A DNA stretch of 15,945 bases from the NCBI GenBank assembly GCA_966210515.1, contig CBIHLM010000086.1, positions 1 through 15,945 of the forward strand, given 5' to 3'. The notes beneath the pieces are model-generated. The model made no database searches. It was not told where the DNA came from and saw only the letters and a list, made by a program, of their open reading frames with translations. A program made the position numbers and the translations under genes. Source of the DNA: Paradesertivirga sp966210515. GTDB taxonomy: Bacteria; Bacteroidota; Bacteroidia; Sphingobacteriales; Sphingobacteriaceae. This document shows positions 9,049 through 15,945 of this stretch, piece by piece; position 1 is the stretch's first letter; every line of letters starts with the position of its first letter.

Positions 9049-10605
9049 ATGACTCAATATAAAAAATACTTTTTTTTACTATTTCTTTCCGCAATCATTA
9101 TTTCAGGTTGTGAGAAAGAATGGGACAAGCGAACAGATGTCGCAGATCAGAACCTTAATATCGATCTGTTGGGGCAAATCCAGTCAGAAGGAAATTTAAG
9201 CACATTTGCGAGCTATCTTGCTAAGACCGGCTACGATAAAGTACTTGCATCCAGTAAAACTTTTACAGTATGGGCGCCAACTAACGAATCCCTCCAGAAT
9301 ATTGATCCGGCGTTGGTTGCAGACACCGCATTGCTTCGCAAATTTGTGGAAAATCATATAGCAAACAATACATTCTTTACCTACGATGCTGCTAATCCAA
9401 CTAGGGTATCGGTTATGAATGGAAAATTCCTGTCTGTCACTGAGAGTTCGGTAAATGATGTCTCAGTCATAACACCGAATAACTTTGTTAAGAATGGTGT
9501 ATTGCATATAGTAAATGCGCCTCTGCATGTCAGATTAAACATTGACGAGTACATTCGCAGTTTAACAACAGACGCAGCGTTACAGAAAGCTTATATCCTG
9601 TCGCAGGATACAACCTATACTGATACCGCTTCGGCTACTACTATTGGCTTTGATCAAGTTACCCGCAAGCCGATATTGGAGCCGGGCACAGGTATCGTTA
9701 AGTTGAACCGCTATTATCGTCGCACCAGAGATTTGGCACGGGAAGACAGCACATTTACTTATTTCCTGTTAACAGATGACGCTTATCAAACCGAACATAG
9801 CAAACTTACGCCATATTTTAAGACGGTTACCAACAATGCAGATTCTACAAATAGGCTGGCGGCTTTCCATCTCCTGAAGGATGTAATTGTAAGTGGAAAT
9901 GTAGCTGCCGGTTCAGCTGTTGTCTCCATAGATGGGGTTCCTGTTCCATTCAACTCTGCTGCTATTGTAAGCTCGTACAAGGCTAGTAACGGCACAGTTT
10001 ACATCCTGAATAGTGCCAGTTTCAATGTGGCTCATAAGATTAAGCCTATTATTATTCAGGGCGAATCTCCAACCTTTTTCTCCCGAACAGATTACGGCAG
10101 CAGTATACGTTACAGAAGTCGCAGAATTTCATCTACAGGCGAGATCTTTCGTGACATACACATGGGCGGTACAACAGCTCTGCCTCCAAGCTCATTTGCA
10201 GCGTATACTATAAATGGGTTATACACTACTAAGTATAGAGTAGTAAGACGTGCCTATAATGATGTGTATCAGGCGGGCCTATCCAATAAGGTGTTTTTCG
10301 GAGAGGCTAAGTCTGTTGCACCAAGCTCAAGCGGGACGCAAACGCCTTCGGGTGTGTTAATTGACTTCGGTTTTAAAAACATTCTTGCGAATGACGCCAG
10401 TGAGCTTTTACTTACTGGTGCCACAAGAGCCGGAACAACTACGGCAACTAACAAGATTGACCTTGCCGATGGCACACTCAAAGTTGTCAATTACGGATCT
10501 ATCAATATGTATGTCCAGGGGCCTAACCTTACGCCATCCAGCACCACTGTCAATAATAACGCGGTAGTGCTTGATTACGTCAGACTTGAGCCGATATTAT
10601 ATTAA
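9049..10605 (+). CDS. Two-FAS1 lipoprotein with C-terminal beta-rich domain, 518 aa
   Basis: Second member of the FAS1 plus beta-domain pair. The lipobox IISGC gives Cys21 and fixes the start. FAS1 unit 1 (about 36-165) has the clear core TFTVWAPTNESL (71-82) and NGVLHIVNAPL (149-159). FAS1 unit 2 (about 166-330) is weaker, with FLLTDDAYQ (239-247) and NGTVYILNSASF (314-325), where Tyr replaces the common His. The C-terminal region (about 340-518) is beta-rich and ends with LDYVRLEPI (508-516), matching the LDAVEFRPI end of the preceding protein; GLYTTKYRVV (390-399) aligns with its GVYKVW strand. It lacks the cysteine pairs of its neighbour, so the two are diverged paralogues rather than copies. 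The gene lies 17 bases before SusC-2 and probably shares the transcript. A surface binding role is inferred from the families and the context. Confidence 0.88.
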   Translation: MTQYKKYFFLLFLSAIIISGCEKEWDKRTDVADQNLNIDLLGQIQSEGNLSTFASYLAKTGYDKVLASSKTFTVWAPTNESLQNIDPALVADTALLRKFVENHIANNTFFTYDAANPTRVSVMNGKFLSVTESSVNDVSVITPNNFVKNGVLHIVNAPLHVRLNIDEYIRSLTTDAALQKAYILSQDTTYTDTASATTIGFDQVTRKPILEPGTGIVKLNRYYRRTRDLAREDSTFTYFLLTDDAYQTEHSKLTPYFKTVTNNADSTNRLAAFHLLKDVIVSGNVAAGSAVVSIDGVPVPFNSAAIVSSYKASNGTVYILNSASFNVAHKIKPIIIQGESPTFFSRTDYGSSIRYRSRRISSTGEIFRDIHMGGTTALPPSSFAAYTINGLYTTKYRVVRRAYNDVYQAGLSNKVFFGEAKSVAPSSSGTQTPSGVLIDFGFKNILANDASELLLTGATRAGTTTATNKIDLADGTLKVVNYGSINMYVQGPNLTPSSTTVNNNAVVLDYVRLEPILY

Positions 10606-10622
10606 TCTTATTAACCTAAACT

Positions 10623-13600
10623 ATGCAATATTCTTCAAATTTAATGAAGTTACTTCCTATAATAGGTCTGTTCGTGAGTGCTGGGGTTTTCGCCCAGGGT
10701 CCGGATAGTATTTCAGCCCCGATTGCTAAAGGAGATTCCATTGTGCGCGTTAGCGGGCCGCAGGTGACAGGTGTTGTAAAGGATGCAGCATCAGGTAGGC
10801 CTCTCGCCGGAATCTACGTGGGGATCCCTAACTTTTCGTCCGCTATAACCAACGACAAAGGCGAATTCAGTATAACTGTGCCCAATTTAAGTATTGACCT
10901 TACGCTTACAGGACAAGGTTACCAGCAAAAGAAGGTAGCTGTAAAAGGTCGGAATAACGTGTCCGAAGTTTTGCTTTATGAGGAGAATTATGGATCTGTG
11001 TACAGCACGGTCAGATTACCGTTCAGCGAAACATTTGCAAGCAACCAGCCTAACGCTATTAATGGGATCCGCACTTTGGGAGCATGGGAAACGCCGACTC
11101 ACGAATTACCAGACACCTACCTTCAGGGTCGAGTAGCCGGATTAAATGTAGTTCGTCGTTCCGGTGTGATGAATACAGGTGCTAACCTTTTTCTAAGAGG
11201 GATAAATTCTTTAAACGCCTCGAATGCACCTCTGATAGTTGTGGACGGAATGATCTACGATACGCAGCTTTTTGGTAATTCTTCCATCAGCGGATTTAAA
11301 TATAATCCGTTCTCCAATCTGGATATAAGGGATATTGATTCATATACCATACTTAAAGATGCATCAGCGTCGATTTATGGCACGAAAGGCGGTAACGGAG
11401 TTATTCTTATCTCAACTAACAATCATCCTGAGCTTGCTACGAAAATAGATTTCAGTGCATATGGGAATTATAATTTTCTTCCAAAGAATAGATATATTCC
11501 GGTGATGAACGGTGACGGACATCGCACATATCTCGCAGATGTGTTGAAAACGGGTAGTCTTACTCAGACCCAGATTGCGGCCTTGCCCTACATGAATGAC
11601 TCTCAGACAAATTCAGAGTATTATGCCTACCATGATCAATCTGGAAATTTGATCAGTACTGATTGGCAGGACAAGGTGTTCAGCGGCGCATTTAATAATA
11701 ATTATAACTTACGCGTATCAGGGGGGGACAATATTGCACGCTACGTGTTATCAATGGGTTATGGTGGAAATAAGGGTATTGTCGAATCTACTGATATGTC
11801 CAGATATAGTACCCGATTTAATGGTAACCTGAATATAAGTGAGAAACTTGCAATAAACACAGCGTTATCATTCGTGTTTAACGAGCAGAACCTTCGTGAT
11901 CAGGGTCTTACTTTAAAAACTAACCCTATTTACCTGAGCTTGTTAAAATCGCCTTTCGTAAGAACAAACCGGGTTGATAACCAAGGTATAGAGTCTCCTA
12001 ATCTGACAGATGTGGATGCACTGGGATATGGTAATCCAGTTGCTCTTGTTGGCGAAAATACCAGAGAGACTAATCAAAGCTACAGGTTTTTTGGTAACAT
12101 TAATTTCAAATATTCATTCAACAAGTACTTGATTGCACAAACTCTAGTTGGTCTGACCAGCGATAAAGTCAGGGAAAATGTATTTATACCCAGAGAGGGA
12201 GTCGCGAACGACACAACTTCTGCGGGTGGGCAGTTTGTGATCGCAGACAGTCGTTTAGGAAACCAGGTCCAGCGGATGTTCGACTTTTATAATGACACGC
12301 GCTTGTCATATAATCGCACATTTAACAACATCCATCAGTTGGATGCTTTCCTTGGATTACGATTTAAACAATCAGACTTTGAGTTAGCATCAAGCAGTGG
12401 CTTCAATTCCGCTATCGACGAGTTGGTTTATATTCAGAATTCAGCGGTTGGGAGAAGAACTGCGGGCGAAATTGGAACATATCGCTGGTTAAGTAATTAC
12501 TTGAGTGCTAATTATCAATTATATAATAGATATATTCTTGGCATGAATCTCGCCTTAGATGGGTCATCGCGCTTTGGTAGTGACGCCCTCCAAGGCCTTA
12601 ATATCGATGGAGTTAAGTTCGCCTTTCTTCCCTCTGTGTCTGCTGCCTGGCTTATCTCCTCAGAAAAATTCATGAGTGGGGTAAAACCAATAGAGTTTCT
12701 AAAAATGAGAGTTAGCTACGGTTTGACAGGCAATGATGATATTGGAAATTATACCGCCAGACAATATTATGTGTCTCAAAATCTTTTAGGCCTTCAGGGC
12801 TTGGTAAGAGGAAATTTAGGTAATTCAGAATTGCAATGGGAGAGGAACAAAAAATTCAATTTAGGATTAGATGCTTCTTTCCTTGGAGAGCGCCTGACTT
12901 TTTCTGCGGATTATTTCAGTAACAAAACTGAAAAGATGCTTGTGCAGGACAGTCTTCCAACGTTCACGGGGTTTCCTTATACTTTCACTAATAAGGGCGG
13001 TATGCAAACGAGAGGCTTTGAGATTGGCGTAAATAGCCGTATCATAAATAAAAATAACTTCAAGTGGGATTTAGGTTTTAATATTTCTAAATACAAAAAT
13101 GAAATTACCGAACTACCAGGTGGCCGTCTTGAGTCTTCTTATGCAGGGGCGACTGTCTTAACTCAGGTTGGCCTGCCCGCAGGTGTGTTTTACGGGTTTA
13201 AAACAAATGGAGTATACGCATCTAACGCAGAAGCCACTGGAGCGGGCACAAGCGTTCTTAACCCAGAAGGAGATCTGATTCCACAGCAAGGTGGAGACAT
13301 GAGATTCGTGGATGTAGACGGTAATAAGATAATTGACGACAGAGACAGACAGGTGATAGGCGATGCTAATGCTGATTTCTTCGGTGGTTTGAATACTGCA
13401 TTATCTTATAAGCGATTCAGTGTAAACGCTTTGCTTACATTTTCTAAAGGAAATGATATCTATAATTATCCAAGGAGACAATTGGAATCACAGAGTGGCT
13501 TGGGTAACCAATCTCAGGCAATTTTGAACAGATGGCGCGGAGAGGGTCAGGTGACAAATATTCCCAGAGCCTCCTTTGGCGATCCAAGCGGCAACTCGGC

Positions 13601-13859
13601 TTTTTCAGATCGCTGGATAGAGGATGGGTCTTATATGCGTTTACGTACTGTATCAGTAAGTTATGATGTCCCTGCCAGTTCAAAGGTTGTTAAATATATA
13701 AGGGTTTATCTTACAGGCAACAACTTACTGACATTTAGCCGCTATCTTGGATATGATCCAGAAGTTACTGGTGGTGAGAGCGTATTGTTGCAAGGTTTTG
13801 ATACAAGTGATCAGCCTCAATATAAAACTGTTCAAATGGGACTTCGAATTGGTATATAG
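10623..13859 (+). CDS. SusC/RagA-family TonB-dependent transporter, divergent type (SusC-2), 1078 aa
   Basis: Second SusC-type importer, clearly different from SusC-1. A signal peptide with likely cleavage VFA|Q at 24/25 is followed by a carboxypeptidase-regulatory-like domain (about 46-118, with GVVKDAASGRPLAG and NDKGEFSI), then a long linker SVYSTVRLPFSETFASN (125-141) where a TonB box is expected; no canonical box is evident. The plug follows: DTYLQGRVAGLNVVRRSG (164-181), FLRGINSL, PLIVVDGMIY (203-212), TILKDASASIYG and GGNGVILIST (256-265). The barrel includes DGSSRFG and an EF-hand-like loop DVDGNKIIDDRD (897-908). The C-terminus GLRIGI ends in Ile rather than the usual aromatic residue. 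A second ATG at 10644 (Met8) would leave an equally good signal peptide, so the exact start is uncertain. SusD-2 begins 19 bases downstream and is its presumed lid. Confidence 0.95.
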   Translation: MQYSSNLMKLLPIIGLFVSAGVFAQGPDSISAPIAKGDSIVRVSGPQVTGVVKDAASGRPLAGIYVGIPNFSSAITNDKGEFSITVPNLSIDLTLTGQGYQQKKVAVKGRNNVSEVLLYEENYGSVYSTVRLPFSETFASNQPNAINGIRTLGAWETPTHELPDTYLQGRVAGLNVVRRSGVMNTGANLFLRGINSLNASNAPLIVVDGMIYDTQLFGNSSISGFKYNPFSNLDIRDIDSYTILKDASASIYGTKGGNGVILISTNNHPELATKIDFSAYGNYNFLPKNRYIPVMNGDGHRTYLADVLKTGSLTQTQIAALPYMNDSQTNSEYYAYHDQSGNLISTDWQDKVFSGAFNNNYNLRVSGGDNIARYVLSMGYGGNKGIVESTDMSRYSTRFNGNLNISEKLAINTALSFVFNEQNLRDQGLTLKTNPIYLSLLKSPFVRTNRVDNQGIESPNLTDVDALGYGNPVALVGENTRETNQSYRFFGNINFKYSFNKYLIAQTLVGLTSDKVRENVFIPREGVANDTTSAGGQFVIADSRLGNQVQRMFDFYNDTRLSYNRTFNNIHQLDAFLGLRFKQSDFELASSSGFNSAIDELVYIQNSAVGRRTAGEIGTYRWLSNYLSANYQLYNRYILGMNLALDGSSRFGSDALQGLNIDGVKFAFLPSVSAAWLISSEKFMSGVKPIEFLKMRVSYGLTGNDDIGNYTARQYYVSQNLLGLQGLVRGNLGNSELQWERNKKFNLGLDASFLGERLTFSADYFSNKTEKMLVQDSLPTFTGFPYTFTNKGGMQTRGFEIGVNSRIINKNNFKWDLGFNISKYKNEITELPGGRLESSYAGATVLTQVGLPAGVFYGFKTNGVYASNAEATGAGTSVLNPEGDLIPQQGGDMRFVDVDGNKIIDDRDRQVIGDANADFFGGLNTALSYKRFSVNALLTFSKGNDIYNYPRRQLESQSGLGNQSQAILNRWRGEGQVTNIPRASFGDPSGNSAFSDRWIEDGSYMRLRTVSVSYDVPASSKVVKYIRVYLTGNNLLTFSRYLGYDPEVTGGESVLLQGFDTSDQPQYKTVQMGLRIGI

Positions 13860-13878
13860 AATACAGATAATAGATATT

Positions 13879-15627
13879 ATGAAAAGGATGTCATTCAAAT
13901 TTATTTATAAAACGTTATTGGTTTGCAGTTTAATTAGCGCAAGCTCATGCAAGAAATTGCTGGACGTAAAACCAGAAAGCGAGGTGGATATATCTAATCG
14001 CTATGAAAATGTGTACGATGCAAATGCTGCCGTGATTGGTATATACGGGCAATTAATGGGAATTGCAGACAGGGTTATAGTACTTAATGAACTACGCGCC
14101 GACTTGATGAGTCCCACTGCCAACGCCGATAGATGGCTTCGTGAGCTTGACGAGCATACTGTTTCTGCCGAAAATCCATGGGCAGACCCCAAGCCGTTTT
14201 ATAAGATCATCATCAATTGTAATGATGCGATGGCAAACTTCGATAAGATGCTTGCTGAGAATAAGATGAACGCAAGGGATTACCGTGAACGCCATTCAGA
14301 TCTGGGTGCGCTTCGGTGCTGGTTGTATCTTCAGTTAGGGATGCACTTTGGTTCAGTTCCTTATGTTACAGATCCAATTGCTTCAGTGAGCGATCTGAAG
14401 GACCAGTCAAAGTATCCCAAGCTCACTTTTGACGAGCTTCTTGAAAAGCTGATCCAGTTTATGGCACGTCCCGAGATGTATATGGGTAATTATACAAATA
14501 CTACAGATCAGTCGAATACCTCATTAGCAAGAGACATTAGTGGATATTCAGCCTATCCTGAAAGAAACTTCATAAACAAGTTGCTTTTATTAGGCGATTT
14601 ATACCTATGGAAAGGGGACAATACTAAAGCCGCAGAGCAATATAAAGCTCTTGCCGAGTTGGACTATAGTACTTTAGATGTTGGTAGTGCTCTGCGCTAT
14701 GACAGATTCAGGCCAAGTTATTCGAGCTCTACCGTAGATTTTACTGTAGGATATACGGACAACAACGAGAATCGTCCTATAGATAACTGGAGGCTCATGT
14801 TTTCTCAGGATCCGAGATCCGGAGGATCTAATGCAAACAAGTTGTATTTAGAATTTATCTGGTCTCTACCTTTCGACCGGAACTTTTCCCCCGGTAATCC
14901 TTTTGTTGATCTCTTTTCTAACCAGGGTGGAAAATACCTGCTTACAGCATCAAAAGCATCCTTAGATATGTGGAATTCCCAAACGCAAAACAACGGGTTC
15001 CCTTATGATCGTCGTGGCGCTCTTACTGTGCCAACTATAAATGGACAGCCTGTGATTGGTAAGCATTTATATTACTTTATGGATCCGGCAACAGGCATTC
15101 CGTTTGATATGTTCCGCAGAGAAGGAAGGTGGACGCTCTATCGTGGAGGCTATCTGGTTCTAAAGTTGGCAGAGGCTGCAAACGCAGCGGGATATCAAAA
15201 GTTAGCCTATTCTCTGGTTAATGTTGGTATAACAGACGTTTTTGCCAGCGAAACTGACGCGAACAGAGCACCTTACCCTGCTCCATTTGATCTTAAAGGT
15301 AAGGCAGGGGAGACTCGCGACCCTTGGTATAGGTTTATTGGTACTCGTACGCGTGCAAATGTTAGGAGCTATCCAACGACGCTTTATACAACCAATGATT
15401 TGCTAGGTATGGAAGACGCAATTTTAGAGGAGGAAGCACTTGAGCTAGCTCATGAGGGACATCGTTGGGGAGACCTTTTACGTGTAGCCCGCCGCCGTAA
15501 TGACCCTTCGTTTCTGGCTAATAAAATAGCTGCAAAACTTACAAAGCAAGGGAACGCTGGAGCTTCAGGTGCGGCTCTCGCTAAACTCTCCACTTTGGAT
15601 GGAGCTTATCTTCCGTTCAAATTGTAA
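13879..15627 (+). CDS. SusD/RagB-family nutrient-binding lipoprotein (SusD-2), 582 aa
   Basis: Lid and binding lipoprotein for SusC-2, larger than SusD-1. The frame stays open upstream to an ATG at 13747 inside SusC-2, but I chose the ATG at 13879 because it gives a normal signal peptide with the lipobox SASSC (Cys24), followed by KKLLDVKPES; a third ATG at 13888 is also possible. The SusD signature region DLGALRCWLYLQLGMHF followed by GSVPYV covers 141-163, aligning with the same region of SusD-1. A TPR-like segment starts near 230 (NFINKLLLLGDLYLWKGDN), and the late motif ALELAHEGHRWGDLLRVARR is at 520-539. The protein ends in DGAYLPFKL, without the Gln-Asn-Pro tail seen in SusD-1; a short WYLPFK-type end is plausible for some SusD subfamilies, so I do not call it truncated. 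It is the last gene before the terminator hairpin. Confidence 0.95.
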   Translation: MKRMSFKFIYKTLLVCSLISASSCKKLLDVKPESEVDISNRYENVYDANAAVIGIYGQLMGIADRVIVLNELRADLMSPTANADRWLRELDEHTVSAENPWADPKPFYKIIINCNDAMANFDKMLAENKMNARDYRERHSDLGALRCWLYLQLGMHFGSVPYVTDPIASVSDLKDQSKYPKLTFDELLEKLIQFMARPEMYMGNYTNTTDQSNTSLARDISGYSAYPERNFINKLLLLGDLYLWKGDNTKAAEQYKALAELDYSTLDVGSALRYDRFRPSYSSSTVDFTVGYTDNNENRPIDNWRLMFSQDPRSGGSNANKLYLEFIWSLPFDRNFSPGNPFVDLFSNQGGKYLLTASKASLDMWNSQTQNNGFPYDRRGALTVPTINGQPVIGKHLYYFMDPATGIPFDMFRREGRWTLYRGGYLVLKLAEAANAAGYQKLAYSLVNVGITDVFASETDANRAPYPAPFDLKGKAGETRDPWYRFIGTRTRANVRSYPTTLYTTNDLLGMEDAILEEEALELAHEGHRWGDLLRVARRRNDPSFLANKIAAKLTKQGNAGASGAALAKLSTLDGAYLPFKL

Positions 15628-15632
15628 TAAAT

Positions 15633-15671
15633 AATATAGAAGCTGCGGAGGAAATCTGTAGCTTCTATATT
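15633..15671 (+). terminator. Strong hairpin, probable terminator of the FAS1-SusCD operon
   Basis: The perfect 12-base arms AATATAGAAGCT (15633-15644) and AGCTTCTATATT (15660-15671) extend inward by five more pairs, two of them G-T, closing on the five-base loop GGAAA (15650-15654). The hairpin starts six bases after the stop codon of SusD-2. There is no long U tract after the stem, only the T-rich end of the arm itself, so efficiency is uncertain. The AT-rich arms could also terminate transcripts arriving from the right. Confidence 0.75.
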
Positions 15672-15862
15672 TAGTTCTCAATCTTCTGGTTTTCCTGCAT
15701 CTATGGCCATCGCTACTTTCGGAAGTAATTTATAAGCCAGTATTTGACTTGTGGCCTGAGGAATATGGTAAATCAGGACAGGCGTAATGGAGACAGATGA
15801 GCACACGTCCCTTTATACCAGGTGTGGCATTTGGCATAACCCTGCGTGAAATACCACTTTAA
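15672..15862. other. Non-coding or decayed stretch after the terminator
   Basis: I can support no gene here. Two overlapping open stretches run in opposite directions: a minus-strand frame from 15812 down to its stop at 15678-15680 (44 residues, including PVLIYHIPQATSQILAYKLL, with no usable start codon) and a + frame from 15662 to a stop at 15785-15787. Neither is recognised and they cannot both be coding. The minus-strand reading looks somewhat protein-like, recalling the PVLIYNIP strand of dihydrodipicolinate-synthase-family enzymes, but that is a weak resemblance. Confidence 0.3.
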
Positions 15863-15931
15863 TCCTTACAAGCTCTACGAGATCGCAAAATTGCAACCGA
15901 GGCAGGTTGGTATCTGCCCTTTAAGATGTAA
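15863..15931 (+). pseudogene. Remnant of a SusD-like C-terminus
   Basis: This 22-codon + frame lies between an in-frame TAA (15860-15862) and a TAATAA end (15929-15934). Its last 15 residues, RKIATEAGWYLPFKM, align without gaps to the last 15 of SusD-2, AKLSTLDGAYLPFKL: eight are identical and three more are conservative. Within the shared YLPFK, four of the five codons differ only at silent positions, and both are followed by TAATAA. This fits an old paralogous SusD tail kept by protein-level selection before decay, not a recent DNA duplication. Nothing upstream in the same frame continues the protein. A chance match of a short stretch cannot be excluded. Confidence 0.45.
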
Positions 15932-15945
15932 TAAAACTGTCTTTT

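Noticed and set aside
9070..9077. Run of eight T in the signal peptide of the 518-residue FAS1 protein, considered as a phase-variation tract
   Set aside because: It encodes ordinary Phe-Leu residues in an AT-rich signal peptide, and eight bases alone is weak evidence for switching.
13747..13878. In-frame 44-codon N-terminal extension of SusD-2
   Set aside because: It overlaps the end of SusC-2 and would bury the signal peptide and lipobox, which fit perfectly with the ATG at 13879.
15846..15890. A different + frame reading FNPYKLYEIAKL, which resembles NDPSFLANKIAAKL of SusD-2
   Set aside because: It uses the same bases as the better-supported SusD tail frame, so both cannot be homologous; the tail match is longer and ungapped.
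1..15945. Search by eye for insertion sequences, CRISPR arrays, tRNA or rRNA genes and attachment sites
   Set aside because: No transposase-like gene, repeated spacer pattern, cloverleaf or long terminal repeat was noticed; the sequence from 188 to 15627 is almost entirely coding.

Overview
The window looks like a piece of a Bacteroidota chromosome, probably a Sphingobacteriales-type soil or water organism (the order is inference). The reasons are two complete SusC/SusD pairs, Bacteroidota-style lipoprotein signal peptides ending in a lipobox cysteine, mostly A-rich rather than Shine-Dalgarno leaders, and moderate to low GC by eye. No ribosomal, tRNA, CRISPR or insertion-sequence gene was seen.

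Layout. Bases 1-187 carry no supported gene, only the possible tail of something to the left. From 188 to 15627 there are seven genes, all on the + strand and separated by only 14-25 bases: a four-domain FAS1 (fasciclin) lipoprotein (188-2506), SusC-1 (2521-5796), SusD-1 (5822-7294), a two-FAS1 lipoprotein with a C-terminal beta-sandwich (7312-9024), a second two-FAS1 lipoprotein of the same plan (9049-10605), SusC-2 (10623-13859) and SusD-2 (13879-15627). A strong hairpin at 15633-15671, six bases after the last stop, probably ends the transcript. Beyond it, 15672-15945 holds no intact gene, but 15863-15931 reads as the C-terminal tail of another SusD-like protein and is probably a remnant.

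How it may work. SusC proteins are TonB-dependent outer-membrane barrels and SusD proteins are their surface lipoprotein lids. Together they capture and import large or complex nutrients. Here the accessory surface proteins are three FAS1 lipoproteins rather than glycanases. FAS1 domains are generally adhesion or ligand-binding modules, and the C-termini of the two smaller FAS1 proteins resemble galactose-binding-like (CBM6-type) jelly rolls. The window encodes no glycoside hydrolase, lyase, sulfatase, peptidase, ECF sigma factor or anti-sigma factor, so the substrate cannot be named. The most interesting aspect is this enzyme-free arrangement in which FAS1 lipoproteins flank and separate two quite different SusCD transporters.
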